A stretch of 64,000 nt of DNA from Lautropia sp. (GTDB taxonomy: Bacteria; Pseudomonadota; Gammaproteobacteria; Burkholderiales; Burkholderiaceae_E), in contig JAUMZD010000010.1 in NCBI GenBank assembly GCA_030528325.1, positions 23,705-87,704 of the forward strand, given 5' to 3'. A program made the translations under genes and the position numbers. Position 1 is the stretch's first letter. Each line of letters opens with the position of its first letter. Positions 40,717 through 49,324 of this stretch are shown here, piece after piece. The notes beneath the pieces are model-generated. The model worked only from the letters and a program-made list of their open reading frames with translations. It was not told where the DNA came from and did no database searches.

Positions 40717-41250
40717 TCACTTCTTCTTGGTTTCCTTCAACGTGACCTTCTCGTCCGAATAGCGGACACCCTTGCCCTTGTAGGGCTCGGGCGGACGGTA
40801 TGCGCGGACGTTGGCAGCCACCTGACCAACCTTCTGCTTGTCTGCACCCTTCAGCACGATTTCCGTCTGGCTGGGCGTCTCGGCCTTCACGCCTTCGGGC
40901 AGCTCATGCACCACCGGGTGCGAGAAACCCAGCGACAGGTTCAGGGCGTTGCCCTGCACCTGGGCACGAAAGCCCACGCCCACCAGCGTGAGGCGACGCT
41001 CGAAGCCCTTGGTGACACCGGTCACCATGTTGGCCACCAGTGCGCGCAGCGTGCCGGACATGGCGTTCGCAGCGGCCGAGTCGTCAGCAGGCGAAACCAG
41101 CAGCTCATCACCTTCGCGGGCGATGCGGGCCAGCGGGTTGATGGACTGCGCCAGTGTACCCAGCGGCCCCTTCACGGTGATGCTGTCGGCAGCCAGCGTG
41201 ACTTCCGCACCCTTCGGCACGGGGATCGGCATCTTTCCGATACGTGACAT
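40717..41250 (-). CDS. rplF: 50S ribosomal protein L6
   Basis: L6 binds 23S rRNA near the factor-binding site. The 177-residue protein begins [19 protein letters not shown] and has the C-terminal signature [24 protein letters not shown]. It lies between rpsH (12-base gap) and rplR in the spc operon. The length is typical. Confidence 0.97.
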   Translation of the reverse strand: MSRIGKMPIPVPKGAEVTLAADSITVKGPLGTLAQSINPLARIAREGDELLVSPADDSAAANAMSGTLRALVANMVTGVTKGFERRLTLVGVGFRAQVQGNALNLSLGFSHPVVHELPEGVKAETPSQTEIVLKGADKQKVGQVAANVRAYRPPEPYKGKGVRYSDEKVTLKETKKK

Positions 41251-41262
41251 TCTCTGGCCTCC

Positions 41263-41658
41263 TTAAGCGACGTAACCCAGCACTTCGCCGCCGATGCCGG
41301 TCTGACGGGCCTTGCGATCGGTCATCACGCCCTTCGACGTGGTCACGATGGCAATACCCAGACCGTTCATCACCTGAGGCAGGTCGTTGCGGGCCTTGTA
41401 GATCCGCAGACCCGGGCGCGACACGCGCTCGAGGCGTTCGATGACGGGCCGGCCGGCGTAGTACTTCAACGCCACTTTCAACAACGGCTTGCCATTGTTC
41501 TCTTCTACTTCAAAACCGTCGATGTAACCTTCGTCCTGCAGGACGCGGGCGATGGCCACCTTGAGTTTCGATGACGGAATCACGACAGATTCTTTCTCGA
41601 CACGCTGCGCGTTACGAATCCGCGTGAACATGTCGGCGATCGGATCGCTCATGCTCAT
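41263..41658 (-). CDS. rpsH: 30S ribosomal protein S8
   Basis: S8 is an early 16S rRNA-binding protein and the translational repressor of the spc operon in E. coli. The 131-residue protein begins [18 protein letters not shown] and ends with the conserved [24 protein letters not shown]. It lies between rpsN (93-base gap) and rplF. Confidence 0.97.
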   Translation of the reverse strand: MSMSDPIADMFTRIRNAQRVEKESVVIPSSKLKVAIARVLQDEGYIDGFEVEENNGKPLLKVALKYYAGRPVIERLERVSRPGLRIYKARNDLPQVMNGLGIAIVTTSKGVMTDRKARQTGIGGEVLGYVA

Positions 41659-41751
41659 TGATGGTCGCTCCCGTAGCAGGCCAGCACCAGCTTCACGCCA
41701 GCCTGTGCCTTATTCGATTCAAAGTTGATCACTTCAATTACTCCGCCGCAA

Positions 41752-42057
41752 TTACCAGCTGGCCTTGGTCAAACCAGGGATTTCTCCCCGCATCGCGAAT
41801 TCACGCAGTTTGTTACGGCCCAGACCGAACTTGCGGAACACGCCGCGCGGACGCCCGGTCAGGGCGCAGCGCTTGCGCAGACGCGTCGGACTTGCTGCAC
41901 GCGGTTGCTTCTGGATGGCGAGACGCGCCTGATAACGCTCCTCGTCCGATTTGGATTGATCGTCGATGATGGCCTGAAGTGCGGCGCGCTTGGCGGCGTA
42001 CTTCTTGACCAGTGCTTCGCGCTTTTTCTCGCGCTCGATCATGGATACCTTTGCCAT
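41752..42057 (-). CDS. rpsN: 30S ribosomal protein S14
   Basis: This 101-residue S14 is the long form without zinc-binding cysteine pairs (only one Cys, in [14 protein letters not shown]). It ends [17 protein letters not shown], as in the family. It contacts the 16S rRNA head region. It lies between rplE and rpsH in the spc operon. Confidence 0.97.
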   Translation of the reverse strand: MAKVSMIEREKKREALVKKYAAKRAALQAIIDDQSKSDEERYQARLAIQKQPRAASPTRLRKRCALTGRPRGVFRKFGLGRNKLREFAMRGEIPGLTKASW

Positions 42058-42107
42058 TCAATCACCCCTGGAGGTTGGCTGCGGTTTGCGGCAACAGCCA
42101 GCCAACC

Positions 42108-42647
42108 TCAGTTGCGGAACGGAAACCGGAAGGCAGACAGAAGTGCCTTGGCTTCCTCGTCAGTTTTTGCGGTCGTCGTGATGCTGATGTTCAGACCACG
42201 CAGTGCGTCGACCTTGTCGTATTCGATTTCAGGGAACATGATCTGCTCCTTGACACCGAAGTTGTAGTTGCCACGTCCGTCGAAGGAGCGGGCAGACACA
42301 CCACGGAAGTCGCGAACACGGGGCAGCGCCACCGTGATCAGACGATCGAGAAATTCGTACATCCGAACGCCGCGCAGCGTGACCATGCAACCGATCGGAT
42401 AGCCTTCACGGATCTTGAAGCCGGCAATGGCCTTGCGGGCCTTCGTGACGACGGGTTTCTGACCGGCAATCTTGGCCAGGTCGGCAACCGCGTTTTCCAT
42501 GATCTTCTTGTCAGCAACCGCTTCACCCACGCCCATGTTCAGCGTGATCTTGGTGATACGCGGCACTTCCATCTCGGACTTGTAGCCGAATCGTTTCATC
42601 AGCTCGGGGGTGAGCTTTTCACGATAGGTATCTAAGAGACGTGCCAT
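42108..42647 (-). CDS. rplE: 50S ribosomal protein L5
   Basis: L5 binds 5S rRNA and contacts P-site tRNA. The 179-residue protein begins [22 protein letters not shown] and ends [24 protein letters not shown], both typical. It lies between rplX and rpsN, with 39- and 50-base gaps. Confidence 0.97.
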   Translation of the reverse strand: MARLLDTYREKLTPELMKRFGYKSEMEVPRITKITLNMGVGEAVADKKIMENAVADLAKIAGQKPVVTKARKAIAGFKIREGYPIGCMVTLRGVRMYEFLDRLITVALPRVRDFRGVSARSFDGRGNYNFGVKEQIMFPEIEYDKVDALRGLNISITTTAKTDEEAKALLSAFRFPFRN

Positions 42648-42686
42648 CGATGTTTCCTTTTAAGCTGCTCCTGGTTCCCACTGGAA

Positions 42687-43007
42687 TCAGGGATTCAGCT
42701 GCTCTCCGTTCGACTTGAAGACACGAACTTTGCGACCATCCTCAAGAACCTTGAAACCAACCCGATCACCCTTGCCGGATGCCGGATTGAACACCATCAC
42801 ATTGGACTGGTCGATGGGCATCGACTTGTCCACAATCCCACCAGGGATACCGCGCATCGGGTTCGGCTTGACGTGCTTCTTGACCACATTCACGCCATCG
42901 ACCAGCAGCAGCCGGTCATCGACGCGCTGCGACACCGTGCCGCGCTTACCTTTGTCGCGTCCAGCGATGACAATCACTTCATCGCCCTTACGAATCTTTT
43001 GCATCAT
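42687..43007 (-). CDS. rplX: 50S ribosomal protein L24
   Basis: L24 starts large-subunit assembly by binding the 5' end of 23S rRNA. The 106-residue protein has the KOW motif [21 protein letters not shown] at the N-terminus. Two adjacent ATG codons (43007 and 43004) could start translation. It lies between rplN (43-base gap) and rplE. Confidence 0.96.
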   Translation of the reverse strand: MMQKIRKGDEVIVIAGRDKGKRGTVSQRVDDRLLLVDGVNVVKKHVKPNPMRGIPGGIVDKSMPIDQSNVMVFNPASGKGDRVGFKVLEDGRKVRVFKSNGEQLNP

Positions 43008-43050
43008 GGTTAAACAGCCCTCGGCTTGAATCCTGTGTTGATCGGCAGAC

Positions 43051-43419
43051 TCAAAGCACTTCTGGTGCCAGCGAGACGATCTTCATGAAGCGCTCGGTAC
43101 GCAGCTCGCGAGTCACCGGCCCGAAGATACGCGTGCCGATCGGCTCCAGCTTGGCGTTCAACAACACGGCGGCGTTGCCATCGAAGCGCAGCAGCGAACC
43201 GTCTGGACGGCGCACACCTTTGGCAGTACGAACGACGACGGCGTTGTAGATCTCGCCCTTCTTGACACGACCACGCGGTTGCGCCTCTTTCACCGAGACC
43301 TTGATGATGTCACCGATCCCCGCATAGCGGCGCTTGCTGCCACCGAGCACCTTGATACACATGACTTCGCGCGCACCCGTGTTATCGGCGACGCTCAGCG
43401 TCGACTGCATCTGAATCAT
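43051..43419 (-). CDS. rplN: 50S ribosomal protein L14
   Basis: L14 forms an intersubunit bridge on the large subunit. The 122-residue protein begins [39 protein letters not shown] and ends [10 protein letters not shown]. The start at 43419 gives the exact family length. The frame is open for 84 bases more upstream, but that part is not family-like. It is the first gene of the spc operon and has its own promoter about 240 bases upstream. Confidence 0.97.
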   Translation of the reverse strand: MIQMQSTLSVADNTGAREVMCIKVLGGSKRRYAGIGDIIKVSVKEAQPRGRVKKGEIYNAVVVRTAKGVRRPDGSLLRFDGNAAVLLNAKLEPIGTRIFGPVTRELRTERFMKIVSLAPEVL

Positions 43420-43665
43420 TGCAATATCCTGACGATTTCTTGCCCAACTTGAACCCTCTTGCCAGACGGCGGAAGGAACAGTCTTGGTTCCGTTGACCGG
43501 CATCAGAGGATGTCGATCGGATTGAATTCATTGAAACGGCCCACCTGGGAAGACCTGACGGCCAACCCTGATGAAACCGCACCAGACGGCTTCAGTACAA
43601 CCAAGACGCCTGGTATTGTTTTCCTGAAAAGCCCGGCGGTGACCGGCCCCTGCAGTAAGAGAGTG

Positions 43666-43695
43666 ATTATAGGGGAACTTTGCCAGTACCCGCAA
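43666..43695 (-). promoter_or_regulatory. Predicted spc operon promoter
   Basis: On the minus strand TTGCGG (43690-43695) is separated by 18 bases from a perfect TATAAT (43666-43671). It lies just downstream of the S10 operon terminator and upstream of rplN, as in E. coli where spc has its own promoter. Confidence 0.75.
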
Positions 43696-43721
43696 GGGGG
43701 CGATGCATTTTCCCCTGATAC

Positions 43722-43750
43722 TGAAAACCCGGCTCGAAGCCGGGTTTTCA
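43722..43750 (-). terminator. Intrinsic terminator after rpsQ
   Basis: A perfect 13-bp stem (TGAAAACCCGGCT / AGCCGGGTTTTCA) around a 3-base loop gives a TTTT tract on the minus strand. It ends the S10 operon downstream of rpsQ. Confidence 0.88.
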
Positions 43751-43838
43751 TCAGGAATGACGCACGCTGATGCCATGCCGCCATTCCAGAAGGAAGATGC
43801 CTGACAGTGGAAAGGTGCCAGCACCTTTCCACCCGCGC

Positions 43839-44120
43839 CTAGACGACCTTGGCGGCCGTCAGCAGGCGGGTCACGTACCAGGATTTCGTCTTGGAGACCG
43901 GACGACCTTCCTGGATTTCGACCACATCACCTTCGTTGAACTGCTCGTCGGTGTGAGCGTGGTACTTCTTCGACTGCACCACGTACTTGCCATACACAGG
44001 ATGCTTGACCTTGTGCTCGACCAGAACGGTCACGGTCTTCTGCATCTTGTTGCTGGTGACCCGACCGGTCAGGGTACGGGTTCGGGCGGTACGCGGCTGC
44101 TCTGCTACTTGCTCATTCAT
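43839..44120 (-). CDS. rpsQ: 30S ribosomal protein S17
   Basis: S17 is an OB-fold protein that stabilises the 5' domain of 16S rRNA. The 93-residue protein has the core [33 protein letters not shown] and the [26 protein letters not shown] segment. Its ATG overlaps the rpmC stop by 4 bases. It is the last gene of the S10 operon here. Confidence 0.96.
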   Translation of the reverse strand: MNEQVAEQPRTARTRTLTGRVTSNKMQKTVTVLVEHKVKHPVYGKYVVQSKKYHAHTDEQFNEGDVVEIQEGRPVSKTKSWYVTRLLTAAKVV

Positions 44121-44314
44121 TTGGCTGCCACCTGCTGCTCGTTGATCACGGTGCGCACGCGGGCGATGTCCCGACGCAGCCGCTTCAGTTGGGCGGTATT
44201 GCTGTTCTGCTGCGTGGCGATCTGCATGCGCAGCGCAAAATGCGCGCGCTGCAGGTCGAGCAGCTCCTTCTCAAGCGCTGCCGCGTCCTTGGTTCTCAAT
44301 TCATTCGCTTTCAT
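44117..44314 (-). CDS. rpmC: 50S ribosomal protein L29
   Basis: L29 lies at the tunnel exit and helps dock SRP and trigger factor. The 65-residue protein ([22 protein letters not shown]...) is the usual two-helix hairpin. The start at 44314 gives family length. It overlaps rpsQ by 4 bases and lies 22 bases after rplP. Confidence 0.95.
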   Translation of the reverse strand: MKANELRTKDAAALEKELLDLQRAHFALRMQIATQQNSNTAQLKRLRRDIARVRTVINEQQVAAK

Positions 44315-44336
44315 CTGTGACTCCGATGCTGGGGCG

Positions 44337-44753
44337 TCAGGCGCCAAGATGACGGGTGACGAAAACCGTCGACAACGGCAGTTTGGCCGCAGCCAGGGCA
44401 AAGGCTTCACGGGCCAGCGCTTCGTTCACGCCGTCCATTTCGTAGAGCACCTTGCCGGGCTGGATCTCGGCGACCCAGAATTCCGGGTTGCCCTTACCGT
44501 TACCCATACGCACTTCCGCAGGTTTCTGGGAAATCGGCTTGTCCGGGAAGATGCGGATCCAGATCCGACCACCCCGCTTGATGTGACGCGTCATTGCACG
44601 ACGAGCCGATTCGATCTGGCGAGCGGTCAGACGGCCGCGCGCCGTGGCTTTCAGGCCAAATTCACCGAAGGCAACCGTGGCGCCACGGGTGGCAAGACCC
44701 GTGTTACGCCCTTTCTGTTCCTTCCGGTACTTACGTCTGGAGGGTTGCAACAT
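44337..44753 (-). CDS. rplP: 50S ribosomal protein L16
   Basis: L16 organises the A-site tRNA region of the large subunit. The 138-residue protein begins [19 protein letters not shown] and contains the conserved [27 protein letters not shown] region, including the arginine (KPAEVRM) hydroxylated in some bacteria. It lies between rpsC and rpmC. Confidence 0.97.
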   Translation of the reverse strand: MLQPSRRKYRKEQKGRNTGLATRGATVAFGEFGLKATARGRLTARQIESARRAMTRHIKRGGRIWIRIFPDKPISQKPAEVRMGNGKGNPEFWVAEIQPGKVLYEMDGVNEALAREAFALAAAKLPLSTVFVTRHLGA

Positions 44754-44804
44754 GATTCTTCTACCTTAGCTGTATTCACTCATCGGACTGCACAGGCAGA
44801 CCAA

Positions 44805-45656
44805 TCAGTTGTCGCCCTTGTCTTCGCCGGCAGCTTCTGCATTGTCGGCAGAGGCCTTGCGCGGCGCACGACGTGCGGGAGCCTTGCCATCGGCGCCTTC
44901 AGCCGCACCTTCGGCACGGCGACGGCCACGACCTGGCGCAGCACCCGGACGACCCGGACGACGACCACGACGGTCTTCGCGTTCATTGCCAGCGGCGTCC
45001 TTCTCGGCAGCCTCAGGCGCTTCACCGCGACCCAGCGTATCACCTTTGTACACCCACACCTTGACACCGATGATGCCATAGGTGGTCTGGGCTTCGGACG
45101 TGCCGTAGTCGACGTCGGCACGCAGGGTATGCAGGGGCACACGACCTTCGCGATACCACTCGGTACGGGCGATCTCGGCACCATTCAGACGGCCGGCGCT
45201 CATGATCTTGATGCCCTGTGCGCCCAGGCGCATGGCATTCTGCATCGCGCGCTTCATCGCACGACGGAACATGATCCGCTTTTCCAGCTGCTGGGTGATG
45301 GAATCGGCGATCAGCTGAGCATCGAGCTCAGGCTTGCGGATTTCCTCGATGTTGACGTGTACCGGAACACCCAACATCTTGTTCAGTTCGACCTTCAGAC
45401 GCTCGATATCCTCGCCCTTCTTGCCGATCACGACACCCGGACGAGCCGAGTAGATCGTGATGCGGGCATTCTTGGCGGGACGCTCGATCAGCACGCGGCC
45501 GACCGATGCGTTCTTCAGGCGCTTCTTCAGGAACTCACGAACCTGAAGATCCTCCTTGAGCATGCCTGCAAAGTCCTTGTTTCCTGCATACCAACGCGAA
45601 GCCCAGTTGCGACTGACGGCAAGCCGGAATCCGGTTGGGTGGATTTTCTGTCCCAT
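44805..45656 (-). CDS. rpsC: 30S ribosomal protein S3 with long C-terminal tail
   Basis: S3 sits at the mRNA entry site. The KH domain (RIEEIR region, [21 protein letters not shown]) and the C-terminal domain ending [19 protein letters not shown] are typical. The protein is 283 residues against about 233 in E. coli. The extra tail (about 211-283) is rich in Arg, Gly, Ala and Glu and looks disordered. Extended S3 tails are common in betaproteobacteria, though this one is long. It lies between rplV and rplP. Confidence 0.96.
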   Translation of the reverse strand: MGQKIHPTGFRLAVSRNWASRWYAGNKDFAGMLKEDLQVREFLKKRLKNASVGRVLIERPAKNARITIYSARPGVVIGKKGEDIERLKVELNKMLGVPVHVNIEEIRKPELDAQLIADSITQQLEKRIMFRRAMKRAMQNAMRLGAQGIKIMSAGRLNGAEIARTEWYREGRVPLHTLRADVDYGTSEAQTTYGIIGVKVWVYKGDTLGRGEAPEAAEKDAAGNEREDRRGRRPGRPGAAPGRGRRRAEGAAEGADGKAPARRAPRKASADNAEAAGEDKGDN

Positions 45657-45674
45657 TGCTCTCGGTCCTTCGAC

Positions 45675-46010
45675 TTATTTGCCGGTACCAACCGTCAGGT
45701 AGATATGGCAGGTTTGTTTCTCGATGCGAACGCCGCGACCTTTGGCACGCGCCGAAAAACGACGCAGCGACTGGCCTTTGTCGACATGAATGCGCTTGAT
45801 ACGCAGTTCATCGACGTCTGCACCTTCGTTGTGCTCGGCATTGGCGATTGCCGATTCGAGCACTTTCTTCAGAATTTTCGCCGCTTTCTTCGGCGAAAAC
45901 GTCAGAATGTTCAGCGCGGCTTCAACCGGTTTCCCGCGAACCTGGTCAGCCACCAGGCGCCCTTTCTGGGCAGAGATCCGGACACCGCGCAGGACTGCTT
46001 GAGTTTCCAT
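45675..46010 (-). CDS. rplV: 50S ribosomal protein L22
   Basis: L22 lines the exit tunnel with a long beta hairpin, and mutations there give macrolide resistance. The 111-residue protein begins [33 protein letters not shown] and has the hairpin region [22 protein letters not shown]. The start is the ATG at 46010, preferred over an in-frame TTG 6 bases upstream, with AAGGAA before it. Confidence 0.96.
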   Translation of the reverse strand: METQAVLRGVRISAQKGRLVADQVRGKPVEAALNILTFSPKKAAKILKKVLESAIANAEHNEGADVDELRIKRIHVDKGQSLRRFSARAKGRGVRIEKQTCHIYLTVGTGK

Positions 46011-46099
46011 CGTCAACTTTCCTTGATCTTGTCAGGCCAGTGACTGCCTGCGCCGCCCTGCGATGCCCCGCATCGCGGTGACGGCGCCGGCAGCCCGCA

Positions 46100-46375
<276 letters not shown>

Positions 46376-46388
46376 GTCGTTTTACCGT

Positions 46389-47216
46389 TTATTTCTTCTT
46401 GCGCCGCTGAACGATCATCCCGTCGCTGCGCTTGTTGCGACGGGTGCGATAGCCCTTGGTCGGCTTGCCCCACGGATTGACCGGAACGCGGCCTTCACCC
46501 GTACGACCCTCACCACCACCATGCGGGTGGTCGATCGGGTTCATGGCCACGCCGCGAACCGTCGGGCGGATACCACGCCAACGGGTGGCGCCGGCCTTGC
46601 CGATCTGACGCAGACTGTGCTCGCCATTACCGACTTCACCGAGGGTTGCACGGCACTCGATGTGGATCTTGCGGATCTCACCCGAGCGCAGGCGAACCTG
46701 AGCATAGGTGCCTTCACGAGCGAGCAGCTGGGCGGAACCACCGGCCGAACGCGCGATCTGACCGCCCTTGCCAGGCATCATCTCGATGTTGTGGATGGTG
46801 GAACCCACCGGAATGTTGCGAATGGGCAGTGCATTACCCACGCGGATCGGCGCCTCCGAGCCGGACATCAGTTCGGCCCCGGCCGTCACGCCTCGCGGCG
46901 CCAGGATGTAACGACGCTCACCATCGGCATACACCAGCAAAGCCAGGTGCGCGCTACGGTTCGGATCGTACTCCAGACGCTCCACGCGTGCCGGAATGCC
47001 ATCCTTGTTGCGACGGAAATCGACGATACGGTAATGACGCTTGTGCCCACCACCACGATGACGGGTGGTGATGTGCCCCAGGTTGTTGCGGCCCGAACCA
47101 CGCTTCTTGGGCTCGATCAGCGACGCAACCGGAGCGCCTTTATGCAAGGTCGGGGTCACGACCTTGACCATCGCCCGGCGACCGGGCGAGGTCGGTTTCA
47201 GTTTCACGACCGGCAT
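46389..47216 (-). CDS. rplB: 50S ribosomal protein L2
   Basis: L2 is needed for subunit joining and peptidyl transfer. The 275-residue protein begins [19 protein letters not shown] and has the conserved C-terminal [15 protein letters not shown] with the essential His. Its start codon abuts the rplW stop. It lies between rplW and rpsS. Confidence 0.97.
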   Translation of the reverse strand: MPVVKLKPTSPGRRAMVKVVTPTLHKGAPVASLIEPKKRGSGRNNLGHITTRHRGGGHKRHYRIVDFRRNKDGIPARVERLEYDPNRSAHLALLVYADGERRYILAPRGVTAGAELMSGSEAPIRVGNALPIRNIPVGSTIHNIEMMPGKGGQIARSAGGSAQLLAREGTYAQVRLRSGEIRKIHIECRATLGEVGNGEHSLRQIGKAGATRWRGIRPTVRGVAMNPIDHPHGGGEGRTGEGRVPVNPWGKPTKGYRTRRNKRSDGMIVQRRKKK

Positions 47217-47513
47217 TTACTTGGTCTCCGCGAAATTGATCTCTTGGCCCGCTGCCAGACTCACATACGCCTTGCGGACGTTCCGCCGGCGCCCCATGCC
47301 ACGGCCAAAGCGCTTCTGCTTGCCCGCGATGTTGATCATGTTGACCGATTCGACCGTGACCTTGAACAGCGTTTCGATCGCAGCCTTCACTTCATCCTTG
47401 GTGGCATCCTGCATCACGCGGAAGGCGTACTGATTGTGCTTTTCGCCAATCAGCGTGCTCTTCTCGGAGATGACCGGTGCAATCACCACTTGCATCACAC
47501 GATTTGGATTCAT
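47217..47513 (-). CDS. rplW: 50S ribosomal protein L23
   Basis: L23 lies at the tunnel exit and is the docking site for trigger factor. The 98-residue protein has the core [37 protein letters not shown]. It overlaps the rplD stop by 4 bases and is immediately followed by rplB. Confidence 0.96.
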   Translation of the reverse strand: MNPNRVMQVVIAPVISEKSTLIGEKHNQYAFRVMQDATKDEVKAAIETLFKVTVESVNMINIAGKQKRFGRGMGRRRNVRKAYVSLAAGQEINFAETK

Positions 47514-48130
47514 CCCAGCATCTCCTGAAGCTGCGTGAGAGCCGGCTTGGTGACCAAGACGTTCTCATAGTGGATCAGCGACAACGGATCAGCATGGCGG
47601 GCTTCGAGCACCAGCACGTGCGGCAGGTTGCGCGCTGCCAGATAAAGGTTCTCATCCTCGGTGTCGACCAGGATCAGCGTCGACTTCAGGCCCATGCCAT
47701 TGAGGCGACCAGCCAGCAGACGGGTCTTGGGCGCTTCGAGCGACAGCGACTCGATCACCGACAGACGCTCTTCACGAGCGAGCTGCGACAGGATGGAGCG
47801 CATGCCGGCGCGATACATCTTGCGGTTGACCTTCTGAGAGAAATTCTCGTCCGGCTTGTTCGGGAAGGTGCGACCGCCTCCACGCCACAGCGGGCTGGAA
47901 GTCATACCGGCACGGGCGCGACCCGTCCCTTTCTGACGCCACGGCTTCTTCGTCGAGTGACGAACTTCGCTGCGGTCCTTCTGGGCACGATTGCCACTGC
48001 GGGCATTGGCCTGGTAAGCAACGACGATCTGGTGAATCAGCGGCTCGTTGAAATCGGTACCGAACACGGTATCGACGACGGAGACGGCGCCCGACTTCTG
48101 ACCCTGATCGTTCAAGATATTCAGTTCCAT
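47510..48130 (-). CDS. rplD: 50S ribosomal protein L4
   Basis: L4 lines the exit tunnel and, in E. coli, represses its own S10 operon at the leader. The 206-residue protein begins [18 protein letters not shown] and has the tunnel loop [31 protein letters not shown]. The start at 48130 is chosen by family length. It overlaps rplW at its 3' end and is 17 bases after the rplC stop. Confidence 0.96.
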   Translation of the reverse strand: MELNILNDQGQKSGAVSVVDTVFGTDFNEPLIHQIVVAYQANARSGNRAQKDRSEVRHSTKKPWRQKGTGRARAGMTSSPLWRGGGRTFPNKPDENFSQKVNRKMYRAGMRSILSQLAREERLSVIESLSLEAPKTRLLAGRLNGMGLKSTLILVDTEDENLYLAARNLPHVLVLEARHADPLSLIHYENVLVTKPALTQLQEMLG

Positions 48131-48147
48131 GTGCGAACGATCCTCTA

Positions 48148-48858
48148 TCACTTACCTTTGCCGGCAGGTTTGGCTTCAGCCACTGCCTTGATCGGGTTCA
48201 GACGACGCTTGACGGCAGGCGTGATCACCAGATGACCACCAGCCGAACCGGGAACGGCGCCACGAACGAGCAGCAGACCACGCTCGGCATCGACACGCTC
48301 GATGACCAGGTTCTGGACGGTACGCGTGACGTTACCCATCTGACCGGACATCTTCTTGCCCGGAAACACGCGACCCGGATCCTGCGCCATGCCGATGGAA
48401 CCCGGTACGTTGTGCGAACGCGAGTTACCGTGCGAGGCACGCTGGGAGCCGAAGTTGTGACGCTTGATGGTGCCGGCAAAGCCCTTGCCCTGCGAGGTAC
48501 CCTGCACGTCGATGTACTGACCGACCACGAACTGATCGGCACCCAGCACCGTGCCGGCAGGCGCCTCGGCAGCCCTCTCGGGCGAGACGTGGAACTCGGC
48601 CACGGCCGAACCAGCCTGCACACCTGCCTTGGCGTAGTGACCCGCCTCAGCGGCCGACACACGGGAGGCACGACGCTCACCGTAGACCAGCTGGACAGCG
48701 GAATAACCGTCGTTTTCGACGGACTTGACTTGTGAGACGCGATTACCGGAAACGTCGATCACGGTGACAGGGACGCTTTCACCGTCGTCGGTAAAGACTC
48801 GCATCATTCCGACTTTTCGGCCAAGCAGACCAAATGCGGAACTAGCTTGAGACCCCAT
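48148..48858 (-). CDS. rplC: 50S ribosomal protein L3
   Basis: L3 is an early assembly protein with a loop that reaches the peptidyl transferase centre. The 236-residue protein begins [27 protein letters not shown] after 10 residues and has the [20 protein letters not shown] core. Normally rpsJ is directly upstream in the same operon. Here it is not: the upstream 15 kb holds other genes, and rplC has its own promoter at 48932-48960. Confidence 0.97.
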   Translation of the reverse strand: MGSQASSAFGLLGRKVGMMRVFTDDGESVPVTVIDVSGNRVSQVKSVENDGYSAVQLVYGERRASRVSAAEAGHYAKAGVQAGSAVAEFHVSPERAAEAPAGTVLGADQFVVGQYIDVQGTSQGKGFAGTIKRHNFGSQRASHGNSRSHNVPGSIGMAQDPGRVFPGKKMSGQMGNVTRTVQNLVIERVDAERGLLLVRGAVPGSAGGHLVITPAVKRRLNPIKAVAEAKPAGKGK

Positions 48859-48891
48859 GCGGAGAACTCCTTGAAGCGATTTATTGACACC

Positions 48892-48911
48892 CTCGGCTTC
48901 GATTGGCCGAG
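48892..48911 (-). promoter_or_regulatory. Small hairpin in the rplC leader
   Basis: CTCGGC and GCCGAG form a 6-bp stem with an 8-base loop, 33-53 bases upstream of the rplC start and within its predicted 5' leader. It could serve L4-mediated regulation by analogy with the S10 leader of E. coli, but this is speculative. Confidence 0.35.
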
Positions 48912-48931
48912 AGCCTGCAGTTAAGCGAAAA

Positions 48932-48960
48932 ATTATAGAGCGGGATCAAAACCGGCGCAA
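48932..48960 (-). promoter_or_regulatory. Strong predicted promoter for rplC
   Basis: On the minus strand TTGCGC (48955-48960) is separated by exactly 17 bases from a perfect TATAAT (48932-48937). Its expected start gives a leader of about 65 bases. This element replaces the usual rpsJ-driven transcription of the S10 genes. Confidence 0.8.
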
Positions 48961-49324
48961 GCCTGAAAGATCAGACCTGTCAAGCCGGGAATCCGGCAGT
49001 CGTTTCGCCAGCCCCTGCCACCGTACACGACGTACACGTTTCGGGCCTTTTCGTGCGCCCCCTTCGTTCACCGCTTTCTCCGATGGGATTTCTGTTTCCT
49101 GCCGGGCACATTCGTAGTAAAGTGCCGACAGTTCACATTAACTTACATTCATGCCGTCGGGTGACACGTTACCGGCGCATCCCGGCGAAAGTCCATCTTC
49201 TCCGTTTTGCCTCACGATAGCGGATTCTGGCCCGCACACCGATGAGGCAGGGCCGACACTGCCACATCCCGGGCGTGGCCCCTTTCATATTCCTACCGCC
49301 CAAGCTCCTGGACATCCCCAACCG
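48961..49324. other. Left border region upstream of the amylosucrase gene
   Basis: I see no gene here. It contains a partial copy of the dispersed repeat (49289-49311) and a direct repeat of CGTACACG near 49021-49038. No clear promoter for the downstream gene is visible. This is the left border of the 15-kb block between rplC and rpsJ. Confidence 0.5.
49289..49311 (-). repeat. Dispersed repeat, short partial copy (copy D)
   Basis: On the minus strand CCAGGAGCTTGGGCGGTAGG plus AAT matches the outer end of the family. It lies 13 bases upstream of the amylosucrase start, the smallest copy found. Confidence 0.6.

Larger units (their letters stand above)
43420..43838. other. Gap between the S10 and spc operons
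   Basis: This 419-base stretch holds no gene. It contains the terminator that closes the S10 operon (43722-43750), the predicted spc promoter (43666-43695) and a leader of about 240 bases ahead of rplN, long enough for regulation. Confidence 0.8.

Noticed and set aside
43770..46043. A 757-codon open frame on the plus strand opposite rpsQ-rplV
   Set aside because: It runs antisense to five ribosomal protein genes and has no family similarity.
48859..49150. Loss of rpsJ
   Set aside because: rpsJ seemed missing upstream of rplC, but its 3' half was found at 63801-64000, so it is displaced, not lost.
49151..49324. An N-terminal extension of amylosucrase
   Set aside because: The 58 extra residues have no family match and run through a repeat copy. 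The start at 49325 gives the normal length.
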